Made by a program: the position numbers and the translations under genes
Notes under the pieces: generated by a model
The model's input: only the letters and a program-made list of their open reading frames with translations
Database searches by the model: none
What the model was told of the DNA's origin: nothing
In this document: in pieces, positions 24,257 through 33,378 of the stretch
How the letters are laid out: every line of letters begins with the position of its first letter
Numbering within the stretch: position 1 is the first letter of the stretch
DNA from: Planctomycetota bacterium
Lineage (GTDB): Bacteria > Planctomycetota > UBA1135 > GCA-002686595
Assembly: GCA_021413885.1 (NCBI GenBank)
Contig: JAIOPM010000050.1
Location: forward strand, 1 to 38,007
Length of the DNA stretch: 38,007 nt
Direction of reading: 5' to 3'

Positions 24257-26308
24257 ATGTCCGCAGAGAGACTCGGTGCGCGACGAAACGGCATGGTCGC
24301 CGTCTCGGCGATTCTGGTCGCGGTACTCGGAGCGGTGTTCTGGCGACCGCTCGCGCTCGGAATTCCGCCGAGCGGCGTGATCGCTTGCGCCGCGTTCGTC
24401 GTCGGCCACGTCTTCGTGCCCGGTTGGTTCGCGTGGCGGGCGTTGCGTCGGCGGAGCAGCGACGCGCTCGTCGATGTCGGCATGGCGCTCTCCCTCGGCG
24501 GCGCCCTGCAGATGCTCGCCGTCGCCGCCGCCGCGTCGAGCGGATGGATCGAGCACCTCGGTTGGTATCCCGCCGTCGCACTGCCGCTCGCGCTCGTCGC
24601 CGGGCGCGCGCGGAACGACGACTTCGCCGACGAGCACGAGCCCGCGCGACTGCGAACGGGGCACTGGCTCGCCCTCGCCGCGCTCTCGATCATCGCGGGC
24701 GCGCGCACGGAGACATATGCGCTCGCGCTCGCGCCCGGGAGCGCGACGAAGGACCTGCTCTTCCACGCGGGAAACGCGGCCGAGTACCGACATCACTGGC
24801 CGCTGACGGATCCGCGGATCGCGCTCGAGCCCCTCGTCTATCACTTCTTCGCGTACGGAATGCCGGTCGGCGCGAGCGTCGTCACCGGGATCCCGACCGA
24901 CGAACTCGTGCTGAGCTACCTCGGGTGCGTCGCGCCGGTGTTGCTCGGTCTGCAACTCTTCAACGTCGCGCGCATGCTCGGAGCGAGCGCCGGCGCGGGA
25001 CTCGTCGCCGCGGCCGTGGCGCTGCTGCACGTCGACCTCGGGACGGTGCTCGCGCGCGGGTTCGGCGCCGACGGTCTCGGGCGCTTGTTCCTCAGTCACC
25101 TCGACTCCGGCGTGTACCACAGCCCGACGACCGCGCCGTCGCTGGTGTTGACGATCACGCTGCTCCCGTTCGTCGCGCAGTGCCTCGCCGCGGAACGCGG
25201 ATTCGACGCGCGGCCCTGGTGCGCGTGCGCGTTGCTCGCGGCGACGCTGTCCGGCGTCAAGGGCTCCGTGATTCCGGTCGCCGCGGCGGCGCTCGGACTG
25301 GTCGTGGTGTGGCGCGTCGTCCGAGAACGGACGTTCGATCGGCGAGCCGCGACCCTCGGCGCGACGCTCGCGCTCGCCGCGTTGCCGATGACGCTCTACC
25401 TCGTGGCCGACGAAGGCGGGTACGCGCGCAGCATGTTCGCTTGGGATCCCCTGAACCTCGTGCGCGCTTCGCCGTTCGCGGCGCTCGTAGCCGACGGCGC
25501 CGGGACTTCGCTCGGCGTGCTCGCGCTGCTGCTGCCGCTCTGGCTCGTCGGTCACTTGGGCATCGCGTCCCTCGGTCTCTTCGCGCGACTCCGAGCGCGT
25601 GAATCTTGGACCGCGAGCGAACGTTGGAGTCTGTGCTTCGTCCTCGTGGGACTCGTGCCCGCTCTGCTGCTCGGTGCCGCGGGACTGTCTCAGCTCTTCT
25701 TCGTGTACCCGGCGCAGGTCGTCCTCGCGTGGCTCGTAGCGCCGACGCTCACCCGCCGCTTCACCGCGCGCTCTCCGATGACGTGGATCTTCGCGCTCTG
25801 GATCGCGGCGAGCCTGTGGGCGATCGCGATCGGACTGCCGGAACAGTGGAGGCAGGAACGCGACGGCAACCAGGCCGCGCCGGGCGCCGGGGCGGAGTGC
25901 CACGCGGTGACGGCGTGGTTGCGCGAGCACACGCCGAACGACGCCGTGCTGATCGTGCGCAGCGGTCCGATCGTGCTCTCGGTGTCGTCCGAACGACGCG
26001 TGTTCCTCGAGACTTCGATCTACTCGCCGGGTCGCCACGCGACGCGCTCGCGACACTTCGAGCCGGGACACGCCGGCGGCGAAGAGTCGGAGGTCTGGGC
26101 CGATCGCCGCGAACTCGAGGCCGCGGCTCTCAGCCGGCCGACGCCCGCGGTCTTCGCTTCGATCCGAGAGCGAACTCCGGGTGCCGGACCGTTCTACGTC
26201 TTCCAGAGCCGCGGCGCGGACGGTCGCAACCTCGCGTCGGCGGCGAGCGGACTCGAGCTCGTGCACGAGACCGACTCGACGCGGATCTACCGCGTCATCG
26301 AGCACTAG
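24257..26308 (+). CDS. Large multi-pass membrane protein, GT-C-like glycosyltransferase candidate
   Basis: 683 residues from the ATG at 24257. About eleven to twelve hydrophobic helices cover residues 14-545; a soluble domain follows (from CHAVTAWLREHTPNDAVLIV). An acidic/His segment in the first large loop, GSATKDLLFHAGNAAEYRHH then WPLTDPRIALEPLVYHFFAY, resembles the periplasmic catalytic loop of GT-C enzymes. The C-terminal soluble part follows the pattern of neighbouring sugar transferases (residue discharge after xxAVLIVRSGP). The stop codon TAG at 26306 lies inside the CTAG end of the third MITE-like element. I assign only the fold; donor and acceptor are unknown. Confidence 0.65.
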   Translation: MSAERLGARRNGMVAVSAILVAVLGAVFWRPLALGIPPSGVIACAAFVVGHVFVPGWFAWRALRRRSSDALVDVGMALSLGGALQMLAVAAAASSGWIEHLGWYPAVALPLALVAGRARNDDFADEHEPARLRTGHWLALAALSIIAGARTETYALALAPGSATKDLLFHAGNAAEYRHHWPLTDPRIALEPLVYHFFAYGMPVGASVVTGIPTDELVLSYLGCVAPVLLGLQLFNVARMLGASAGAGLVAAAVALLHVDLGTVLARGFGADGLGRLFLSHLDSGVYHSPTTAPSLVLTITLLPFVAQCLAAERGFDARPWCACALLAATLSGVKGSVIPVAAAALGLVVVWRVVRERTFDRRAATLGATLALAALPMTLYLVADEGGYARSMFAWDPLNLVRASPFAALVADGAGTSLGVLALLLPLWLVGHLGIASLGLFARLRARESWTASERWSLCFVLVGLVPALLLGAAGLSQLFFVYPAQVVLAWLVAPTLTRRFTARSPMTWIFALWIAASLWAIAIGLPEQWRQERDGNQAAPGAGAECHAVTAWLREHTPNDAVLIVRSGPIVLSVSSERRVFLETSIYSPGRHATRSRHFEPGHAGGEESEVWADRRELEAAALSRPTPAVFASIRERTPGAGPFYVFQSRGADGRNLASAASGLELVHETDSTRIYRVIEH

Positions 26309-26544
26309 GAGCCCGTTGAGAAAGTCGCGTCGCGAGGCGATGCGCGAGCTCGTGCTGCTAGGAGAGCGATGAGGGCCCCCGCGTTAGAACGCGAAGCGTT
26401 CGTGGCGAAGGCTCCCGCGGAGCCTTCGCAGCGGGGAGGCGGCGCAGGCGACCTATCAGGTCGCCGAGCACGACCGACCGAGCTCGACGACGCTGCGCGA
26501 GTTCGCACGAAGCCGAAGTAGCGACTTTTTCAACGGGCTCCTAG
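26305..26544. mobile_element. MITE-like element, copy 3 (240 bp), divergent subfamily
   Basis: CTAG ends; the terminal inverted repeats CTAGGAGCCCGTTGAGAAAG and CTAGGAGCCCGTTGAAAAAG differ at one position. The interior is unrelated to copies 1 and 2 but built of three perfect 3-nt-loop hairpins. These are GAACGC-GAA-GCGTTC (26387-26401), an 11-bp stem GCGAAGGCTCC-CGC-GGAGCCTTCGC (26405-26429) and GGCGACCT-ATC-AGGTCGCC (26447-26465). It lies between convergent genes, supplies the TAG context of the left one and encodes the C-terminal tail of the right one. Confidence 0.85.
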
Positions 26545-27559
26545 CGGACCTGCCGCGAGAGGCGAGTTCCTTCGCGAGCGCCTCGCCGACGACGCGACAA
26601 CCGTCGGCGTTCAGGTGACCTTGGTCCCACGCGAGCCACGCGCTCGCGCCGTGCGGTCGCAAGATCGGCGCGAGGTCGACGACGTCGAGGCTGCGCGCGC
26701 GGAGCTCGCCGAGCAACTTCTCGTAGAGCTGCGACGACGACGGTCGCACGCAGATCGCCGACGTCGGGATCGAGACGACCAACAACGGCAACGACTTCGC
26801 GCGCGCGAGTTCGCCGAGCGCCGCGAGATCGGGCGCCGCGAACTTCGTCCACAGCGCCCATTGCTCCTCGGGCGTGCGCTTCGATTCTTCGACGCCGGCG
26901 TACGCGGCGAGCTCGGCGTCGACCGCTTCGACCGTGGTGCCGTGGTGCCACGCGCGCAGATGCTTCCACACGTAGTCGCGATGGAGGTCGAGCAGGAAAT
27001 CGAAGACCGCCGTGCGCCGCAGCGCGTTCTCGAGCGCGGCCGAGCCGAAGTTCCGGCGCAGCGGCGGAGGCTCCATGTCGTTGCCGAAGAAGAGGCCGAC
27101 GACGAGCACGTCGGGCGCGAACGCGAGCCCGCGCCGTTCGATCCACGTGCGGTAGTGCCACGTCGACCAACCGTTGACACCCGCGTTGATCACGCGCGAG
27201 TCGGCGCCGCCGTCACGCGCCCGCAATGCGCACTCGAGCGCCGCGGGAAACGTCTCGGCCTCGTCGACGCCCGCGCCGAACGTCAGCGAATCGCCGACGA
27301 CGAGCACGCGCTTCTCGCCCGCCGGCTTCGCGAGCGGCACGTCCGCGCAGCGCAACGAGTGCTCGTTGATCCGCACACGGATCGGCGCGCGGCCGCGCGC
27401 GACGTCGGCGGGCTCGTTGCCGCGGATCGCGTCCTGGTGCGGCGCGGGAAGCTCCTGCAGCTCGTCGTCCGCGATCCAACGCATGCCGGCGACGCGCGGG
27501 TAACCCGCGATGCGCAAGACGATTTCGCCGACGACGGAGAACCCGCCCACCGAGAACAA
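26456..27559 (-). CDS. SGNH/GDSL-like hydrolase, C-terminus encoded by inserted element
   Basis: 367 residues. The only usual start codon preserving the N-terminal membrane helix (LFSVGGFSVVGEIVLRIAG) is TTG at 27559, and the frame opens at a stop at 27626; an ATG is absent. Block I is VLVVGDSLTFGAG with the nucleophile Ser91. The oxyanion Gly/Asn blocks are seen in VINAGVNGWST and VVGLFFGNDMEP. Block V is WDQGHLNADGCRVV with Asp ~312 and His ~315. It is a membrane-tethered extracytoplasmic esterase/lipase-type enzyme, perhaps a glycan O-deacetylase as near EPS loci. Residues from about 339 to 367 (RSPLKKSLLRLRANSRSVVE and onward) come from the third MITE-like element. Confidence 0.8.
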   Translation of the reverse strand: MFSVGGFSVVGEIVLRIAGYPRVAGMRWIADDELQELPAPHQDAIRGNEPADVARGRAPIRVRINEHSLRCADVPLAKPAGEKRVLVVGDSLTFGAGVDEAETFPAALECALRARDGGADSRVINAGVNGWSTWHYRTWIERRGLAFAPDVLVVGLFFGNDMEPPPLRRNFGSAALENALRRTAVFDFLLDLHRDYVWKHLRAWHHGTTVEAVDAELAAYAGVEESKRTPEEQWALWTKFAAPDLAALGELARAKSLPLLVVSIPTSAICVRPSSSQLYEKLLGELRARSLDVVDLAPILRPHGASAWLAWDQGHLNADGCRVVGEALAKELASRGRSARSPLKKSLLRLRANSRSVVELGRSCSAT

Positions 27560-27669
27560 CGCGATGCCGAGCCGCCGACGCCACGACGTTCGACGGACGG
27601 CGGCGACGACTCCATCGACGCCAGCCTAGCGGACACTCCGCTCGAGCCGCAGCCCGGACGACACGGAGC

Positions 27670-28758
27670 TCAACGCTTGGCCGGAGCCTCAGGCCTAGGC
27701 TCGTCGGTCAGCTTCCTGAACGCGTCCGACTTGCGCAGCGCCGTGAAGTCCGCGTCGTCGCGCGCGACCGCGCGGTAACGCGGCGCGACCGCGATCGCTT
27801 CGGTCAACCACGTCAGCGTGTTGGGCTCGTCCTTCAGCTCCGCGTACGAACACGCGAGGTTGTACGCGAGCGCGGAACGCACCTCGTGGTTCATCGCCTT
27901 CGCCAGGTCGTAGCCGCGCCGGAAGTGCGCGAGCGTCTCCTTCGTCCGCCCTTCCTCGCCGAGCGAGAGGCCGAAGCCCTCTTCCGCGAGCACGGTCACC
28001 AACTTCAGCGAGGCCGCGCCGTCGACCTCGCGCGCGAGCAGGTCCAACACGCGCGGGTACAACTCGAGCGACTCGTTCGCCGGCGCGTGTTGGAAGCGCA
28101 ACGCCTCCGCGACCGCGAAGGTCAACGCCCAGTTCTTCGGCTCGTACTCGAGATCGGCGCGGCTGCGCTCCAACCAGTTCGGCATGCGCCGCGCGATCGT
28201 GTCCATCCACGCGAGGACGTCGGACGGGTACTCGGACCACAACGCGCGCCGCAAGTACGCGAAACGCAAGCTGCCGAGGAGCTCCGCGAGTTCCGCTTGG
28301 CCGAACGCGGGCTGATCGCCTTCGAGCACCACCGAGACGTGGACGTCGAACATGTAGCGCGCCGCGCCGACGTACGCGTGGTATTCGACGTTGATCAGGG
28401 GCTCGACGTCGACGCGCAGTTCGAGACACGGGACGTCGCCGAGGTCGAAACGCTCGAACCCGTCGACCGCGAGCGCGTCGCGGTATTCCGACGCCGACAT
28501 GCTCGTGTCGTTGCGCTCGGCGAGGATCGAAAAGTTGCTTCCGGTCCCGGACAACACGCCGCACGCGACCGGCTTGTCGCCGAGCGTCTTGCGCAACTTC
28601 GCGAGCTCCTCGACGTCCGGCTTGAAGTCCGCCGCGCGGAACGCGACGTGGACGATCGAGTTCGGGACGCGCGCGACGAACGGTTCGACCGTCGTCCTGG
28701 GAAGCGTGGCGACGGGAACGAGCGAGGCGAGCGCCGTGACGAGCGAGAGGACGGACAT
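27670..28758 (-). CDS. Secreted TPR-like protein
   Basis: 362 residues from the ATG at 28758 with ribosome site CAGGAGT. A signal peptide is seen (LSLVTALASLVPVATLPR). The N-terminal ~180 residues have alternating strands and helices (PNSIVHVAFRAADFKPDVEE; GVLSGTGSNFSILAERNDTS) and end around LGSLRFAYLRRALW. The C-terminal half is helical, with TPR-like units: WALTFAVAEALRFQHAPANE, KLVTVLAEEGFGLSLGEEGR and SALAYNLACSYAELKDEPNT. The last TPR-like repeat, YNLACSYAELKDEPNTLTWLTEAI then RARDDADFTALRKSDAFRKL, resembles those at the ends of planctomycete hypothetical proteins. It is probably a periplasmic protein-interaction module; it precedes the SGNH gene by 110 bp and may be its operon partner. 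Confidence 0.65.
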   Translation of the reverse strand: MSVLSLVTALASLVPVATLPRTTVEPFVARVPNSIVHVAFRAADFKPDVEELAKLRKTLGDKPVACGVLSGTGSNFSILAERNDTSMSASEYRDALAVDGFERFDLGDVPCLELRVDVEPLINVEYHAYVGAARYMFDVHVSVVLEGDQPAFGQAELAELLGSLRFAYLRRALWSEYPSDVLAWMDTIARRMPNWLERSRADLEYEPKNWALTFAVAEALRFQHAPANESLELYPRVLDLLAREVDGAASLKLVTVLAEEGFGLSLGEEGRTKETLAHFRRGYDLAKAMNHEVRSALAYNLACSYAELKDEPNTLTWLTEAIAVAPRYRAVARDDADFTALRKSDAFRKLTDEPRPEAPAKR

Positions 28759-28913
28759 GGGCAGGACTCCTGGGTTCGATACATCATTGCCGCTCGATCG
28801 ACTTCGAGCACGCTCTCGCCGCGAGAACGCGCGGCGGCAGCTTGGGCACCGCGGCCCGCGAATCGTGTCCAGTGGATTGCCGCGGGACCTCGCGGACGCG
28901 AAGCTCGCCCGGA

Positions 28914-30548
28914 ATGAACGCGAAGTCGCCGGCAGACGGAGTGCGCACGTCCGGCCTCGATCGCGTGGAGCTCGCCGTCGGTGCGTTGCTCGTCCTCTCG
29001 TTGCTCTACGTGCACACCGAGATCCTGCGCAACACCGGAGCCCTGTGGCGCGACGAGGTCTCGAGCGTCGACGTCGCGACACTGCCGACGTTCGGCGAGA
29101 TGCTGCGCAACCACCATTGGGATTCGTTCCCGGTGCTCTGGTGCGTCGTGTTGCGCGCATGGATCTCGCTCGGCTTCGGCGAGAGCGATGCGGGCTTGCG
29201 AGCTCTCGGATTGGTGATCGGAGTCGCCATCCTGGTGTCGCTGTGGTGGACCGCGCGCCGCTTCGGATGCCGCGCGCCGCTGGTGTCGCTGGCGCTCTTC
29301 GCCGCGAGCCCGACGGTGTTCCGCTTCGGCGACGCCGTGCGCGGCTACGGTCTCGGCGTCCTGCTCCTGATCGTCGTGGTCGGTGCGATGTGGTCCCTGG
29401 TCGAACAGTTCTCGACACGCCGCGCGTTGTTCGCGCTCGTGACGTCGGTGCTCGCCGTCCAGAGTTTGTTCACGAACTCCGCGTTGCTGTTCGCCGTCTG
29501 TCTCGCCGGAGCTGCGGTCGCGACGCGTCGACGTGCGTGGAAGACCGTCGCGTGGATCGCGGCGATCGGAGTCGCGGCCGTCGCGTCGATGTTGCCGTAC
29601 CTGCGCGTGTTCGCGATCCACAGCGAGTGGTCGATGATCGTCCAGACGCCGGTCGACTTCGTCTGGATCAGGGACCGCTTCGGCGATGCGGTGAGCGCAT
29701 CGGGCGAGTCGACGATCTGGATCTGGGGCGCGCTCGCCGCGTTATCGGCGGCCGGTTGCGCCGCGACGATCGCGCGCAAGAGCGCATCGCGACGTGAGCA
29801 AGACCTCGCGCTCTTCGCCGCGGTGACGCTGGTCGCCGGGAGCGCGTGCTTCCTCGCCTACCTCGAACGCATCAGCGTCCCGACGCAGGTCTGGTACTAC
29901 CTGCCGATCCTCGCGCTCGGCGCGCTCGCGTTCGAGGCCGCGGTGAACTTGCTCGTCGGAGCGAGTTCGCGAGGTCGACTCTTGCGCGCCGGCGGAGTCG
30001 TCGCGTTCGCGCTCGCGATCGCACCGCAGATCGAGGACTCGCTCGCGCCCCGCGCGACGACGGTCGACGTCATCGCCGACCACCTCGAGCGTCGCGCCGC
30101 CGCGGACGATCTGATCGTCGTGTATCCGTGGTACGTCGGCATCACGTTCGCGCGCTACTACGACGGCCCGACGCCGTGGATGATCGTGCCGGACCTCGAC
30201 ACGCGCCGCTTCCAACCCTACGGCGCTTTCAAGCAGCGCATGACCGAGCCGCGGCCGATCGAGCGTGAGCTCGAACGCATCGCGACCGTGCTGCGCAGCG
30301 GGCACCGAGTCTGGCTGGTCGGCGGTCAGCAGTTCTTGCAGCCGGGCGAACAGCCGCGCGACTTACCTCCGGCCCCGGGGAGCGCGGCGGGCTGGAGCGA
30401 ACCCGAGTACACCGACGCGTGGTCGCAGCAAACGGCGCATGCGATCCAGATGAACGCGAGCGCGATCGTCAACGTGCCGCTGCCGTCCATCGGTCCGGTG
30501 CTCTGGTACGAGAACCTTCCGCTCGTCGTCGCGGAAGGAAGGCGCTAG
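28914..30548 (+). CDS. GT-C family membrane glycosyltransferase (GT39-like)
   Basis: 544 residues from the ATG at 28914. The first periplasmic loop contains the signature LWRDEVSSVDVATLP, with the Asp-Glu pair used by GT39/GT83-type lipid-linked sugar transferases. About ten helices follow, including FRFGDAVRGYGLGVLLLIVV and YLERISVPTQVWYYLPILAL. A soluble end domain covers TTVDVIADHLERRAAADDLI to the C-terminus. It is divergent from the TPR gene across 155 bp. The open frame extends upstream to 28842, but the extra residues are Arg/Ser-rich and unlikely. Substrate unknown. Confidence 0.75.
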   Translation: MNAKSPADGVRTSGLDRVELAVGALLVLSLLYVHTEILRNTGALWRDEVSSVDVATLPTFGEMLRNHHWDSFPVLWCVVLRAWISLGFGESDAGLRALGLVIGVAILVSLWWTARRFGCRAPLVSLALFAASPTVFRFGDAVRGYGLGVLLLIVVVGAMWSLVEQFSTRRALFALVTSVLAVQSLFTNSALLFAVCLAGAAVATRRRAWKTVAWIAAIGVAAVASMLPYLRVFAIHSEWSMIVQTPVDFVWIRDRFGDAVSASGESTIWIWGALAALSAAGCAATIARKSASRREQDLALFAAVTLVAGSACFLAYLERISVPTQVWYYLPILALGALAFEAAVNLLVGASSRGRLLRAGGVVAFALAIAPQIEDSLAPRATTVDVIADHLERRAAADDLIVVYPWYVGITFARYYDGPTPWMIVPDLDTRRFQPYGAFKQRMTEPRPIERELERIATVLRSGHRVWLVGGQQFLQPGEQPRDLPPAPGSAAGWSEPEYTDAWSQQTAHAIQMNASAIVNVPLPSIGPVLWYENLPLVVAEGRR

Positions 30549-30639
30549 GACCGACGCGAATCGCTGAACCCGCGCGGCCTTCGGCGGCATTGCAGTGTTC
30601 GTCCTCCCACCGGATCGAACTCTTCGGGACCCGCGAGCC

Positions 30640-32814
30640 ATGATGAACGTCCTCCAACGCTGCGTGCTCGTCGCCCATTCGCTCATCGGGTTCGTCGGAC
30701 TCGCCGGCGCCGTCCGCGCCCAGACGTTCGCCAACGTCCCGGCGCGGATTCCCCAAGGGAGTCCCTTCAACAACTCGTATTCGGAGCACGTTGCTTTCGG
30801 CGACGTCGATCAGGACGGCGACTACGACGCGGTCTTCGCGGACGGCGGCGATTGCTGCAACGACCAGAATCGTCTGTGGCTGAACCAAGGGAACGCGCAG
30901 GGCGGTGCGCTCGGGTTCTTCGCCGACGCGACGGCGGCGCGCTTCCCGGCGGTACTCGACGACAGCCGCGACATCGAGTTCGTCGACGTCGACAACGATT
31001 CCGACCTCGACCTCTTCATCTCGAACACGTCGCAGGTCGCCAACCAGACCAACCGTTGGTGGATCAATTCCGGCGGCGTCCAAGGCGGGAGCGCGGGCTT
31101 CTATCAAGATCAGACCGCGGCGCGTTGGCTGAACGTCGGCGTCAACGACGGCGTGACGACGTTCTCGTCGGTGGCGCCGAGCCTCGCGCTCGTGAGCGGC
31201 GGCTTCATCGATTGGTCGTGCGATGCGAGCTTCGCCGATCTCGACAACGACGGCGACATGGACTTGGTGCAGTCGACGTACGGGCTGTTGTCGTCCGGGC
31301 TCGTGCCGAGTCGCGTCTTCCGCAACGACGGCCAAGGCTTCTTCGAGGAGTTCAATCCGAGCGGTTTCCAGCTCACTTCGATCACGCTGGCCGACGGCGC
31401 GCCCGGACTTTGGTGCGAAGGCGTGCAACAACACGACACCACGAACTCGACCGGCCAGTTCTGCGACATCACCGAGGTCGCGGTCTCGCTCGACCTCGGC
31501 GACCTCGACGGCGATCTCGACGTCGACATCGTGCACGGCAACAAGTACGTCGCGCCGCGCACGTACCACAATCGCCTCGAGGAGAACGGCGGCGTGCTCG
31601 GCTTCCGCGACGTCAGCAACGCGGTGATGCCGCCCGATTGGGCGCCGGGCGCAGGGAGTTACGAGCAGGAGCTCGGCGACTTCGACGACGATCTCGACCT
31701 CGATCTCTACGGCGTCAACTGGGCCGATCTGTGCGACAGCACGCTGCGCAACGACGGCGCGGGTTTCTTCGCGGCGCCGGTCAGCCTGATCGGTTCGTGC
31801 GGCCGCGACAACGAGGCCGATTTCTTCGACTACGACAACGACGGCGACCTCGACGTGATCGTCGCGAGCGATTCGGGGCAGGAGAAGCTCTACGTCAATC
31901 AGGGAGCGGGCGGGAATCATGCGCTCGTGCTCGGCGTCGGTCTGCTGCCCGCCGACACCACCAGTTCCCTCGGCGTCGATGCGTGCGACGTCGATCAGGA
32001 CGGCGACTACGACTTGATCGTCGCGAACGACGCGGGCCAGGGCAGCGCGTTCCTCGAGAACCTCTCGCTCGTGTCCGACACGACCGCGCCGCGGCTCGCG
32101 CGGCTCGAGCAAGCACCGCCGCGCATCGCCGGGGTCGCGCCGACCGTCGTGCGCGTGCAGATCTACGACAACGCGCCGTGGTACGTGACCGCGCGCAATG
32201 CGACCGAGCTCGAGTACAGCGTCGACGGCGGCGCGTTCGCCGCGACGCCGATGCGCTTCTCCGGCGGCCAGATCTTCCGCGGCGAACTCTCCGGCACGCT
32301 CGTCGGCGTGATCGCGTACCGCGCGAAGGCGACCGACGAACACGGCAACACGAACACGTCGCCGACGAAGACGTTCTCCGCGGTCGCGGCGTGCAACGGC
32401 GCGCCGACCGCGTACTGCACCGGCAAGGTCAATTCGTTGGGCTGCACGCCGTCGATCGGTTCGAGCGGCACGCCGAGCGCCAGCGCGGGCAGCGGCTTCG
32501 TCGTCGATTGCGTGCAGGTGCGCGAGAACAAGACCGGTTTGCTCTTCTACGGCTCGCTGCCTTTCGCGGCCGCGTTCCAAGGCGGAACGCTGTGCGTCAA
32601 GCCGCCGACGAAACGCACTCCCCCGCAAGCCGCGACCGGCACCGCGCCGTGCAACGGCTCCTACACGTACGATTTCAACGTGCGGATCGCGTCGGGCGTC
32701 GATCCGAATCTGGTCGCGGGAGCGACCGTTCACGCGCAATGGTGGATGCGCGACTTGCAGAGCCCGAGCGGTACAGGACTCTCGAACGGTTTGGCGTTCA
32801 CGATTTGCCCGTGA
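30640..32814 (+). CDS. Secreted FG-GAP/VCBS repeat protein with Cys-containing C-terminal domain
   Basis: 724 residues from the first ATG at 30640 (a second ATG follows at 30643). The signal peptide is VLVAHSLIGFVGLAGAVRA. Seven or more VCBS-type blocks are seen: FGDVDQDGDYDAVFADGG, VDVDNDSDLDLFISNT, FADLDNDGDMDLVQSTYG, LGDLDGDLDVDIVHGN, LGDFDDDLDLDLYGV, FDYDNDGDLDVIVASD and CDVDQDGDYDLIVANDA. A bacterial-Ig-like stretch follows (about 490-600). The last ~130 residues start at APTAYCTGKVNSLGCTPSIG and end TGLSNGLAFTICP. I recall this C-terminal domain as recurrent in secreted proteins of this planctomycete lineage; it could be a secretion or anchoring domain. Confidence 0.8.
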   Translation: MMNVLQRCVLVAHSLIGFVGLAGAVRAQTFANVPARIPQGSPFNNSYSEHVAFGDVDQDGDYDAVFADGGDCCNDQNRLWLNQGNAQGGALGFFADATAARFPAVLDDSRDIEFVDVDNDSDLDLFISNTSQVANQTNRWWINSGGVQGGSAGFYQDQTAARWLNVGVNDGVTTFSSVAPSLALVSGGFIDWSCDASFADLDNDGDMDLVQSTYGLLSSGLVPSRVFRNDGQGFFEEFNPSGFQLTSITLADGAPGLWCEGVQQHDTTNSTGQFCDITEVAVSLDLGDLDGDLDVDIVHGNKYVAPRTYHNRLEENGGVLGFRDVSNAVMPPDWAPGAGSYEQELGDFDDDLDLDLYGVNWADLCDSTLRNDGAGFFAAPVSLIGSCGRDNEADFFDYDNDGDLDVIVASDSGQEKLYVNQGAGGNHALVLGVGLLPADTTSSLGVDACDVDQDGDYDLIVANDAGQGSAFLENLSLVSDTTAPRLARLEQAPPRIAGVAPTVVRVQIYDNAPWYVTARNATELEYSVDGGAFAATPMRFSGGQIFRGELSGTLVGVIAYRAKATDEHGNTNTSPTKTFSAVAACNGAPTAYCTGKVNSLGCTPSIGSSGTPSASAGSGFVVDCVQVRENKTGLLFYGSLPFAAAFQGGTLCVKPPTKRTPPQAATGTAPCNGSYTYDFNVRIASGVDPNLVAGATVHAQWWMRDLQSPSGTGLSNGLAFTICP

Positions 32815-32833
32815 GCTCGCCGACGCGCATCGA

Positions 32834-33292
32834 TCACGTCCGCAGGCACGTGCGCACCGCGTCGCGGACCTGCACGTAGTCTGCTTCGTCGCCTCCGAGA
32901 CAGACGACGAGAAACCGGCGTGGTTCGAAGCCCTCGAAGCGCGTCGCGCGGACGAAGAACTCGGCGACGTCCTCGATCGACTCGTCGTCATGCCACGTCG
33001 TCATGACGAATTCGGAATCGGGCGGGTCGAAATTCGCGTCCGTCGCGAGATGCGCCATGTCGATCGAGTCGTCCCACGACGAACACCCGTGGCCGGCGCA
33101 AACCGCGTAGCGACAACCGAGACGCACGATGCGCTCGCTCAATCGCGTCTGCTCCTCGCGCGTGATCGTCGTGTCCAACACCCGGAGCAGCAACGCGAAC
33201 GACCCGCCGCTGAACGGTGACTCGAGTAGAAAGGGCCGCGCGAGCCTGGTGCTCCAGGCTTCTCGATCACCGATGTCGGTCAGTTGCTCCAT
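32834..33292 (-). CDS. Small cytosolic protein, possibly DUF7684-like
   Basis: 152 residues from the ATG at 33292 (a GTG at 33301 would add three residues; neither has a clear ribosome site). The fold looks alpha/beta: GSFALLLRVLDTTITREEQT, ERIVRLGCRYAVCAGHGCSSW with three Cys, DDSIDMAHLATDANFDPPDS, then FVMTTWHDDESIEDVAEFFV and RFLVVCLGG. The MTTWHDDES block suggests the family I know as DUF7684, but I cannot confirm this. There is no export signal. It converges on the FG-GAP gene with 19 bp between stops and diverges from the next pair. The role is unknown. Confidence 0.65.
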   Translation of the reverse strand: MEQLTDIGDREAWSTRLARPFLLESPFSGGSFALLLRVLDTTITREEQTRLSERIVRLGCRYAVCAGHGCSSWDDSIDMAHLATDANFDPPDSEFVMTTWHDDESIEDVAEFFVRATRFEGFEPRRFLVVCLGGDEADYVQVRDAVRTCLRT

Positions 33293-33378
33293 GGATCGCA
33301 CGGAAGTTCGCCGACTTCGATGCGCGGCGGCGAGGTTCGTCGAGAGCGCGGCGTGACGATACCCTTCGCGTTCACGCG

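Noticed and set aside
17037..26544. The terminal inverted repeats read as ordinary intrinsic terminators
   Set aside because: The repeats are 166-240 bp apart, are shared between copies and have CTAG ends; they define elements, although they may also stop transcription.
33217..33378. Upstream extension of the 33379 gene
   Set aside because: It overlaps the divergent small gene and is low-complexity; the ATG at 33379 starts just before the first membrane helix.
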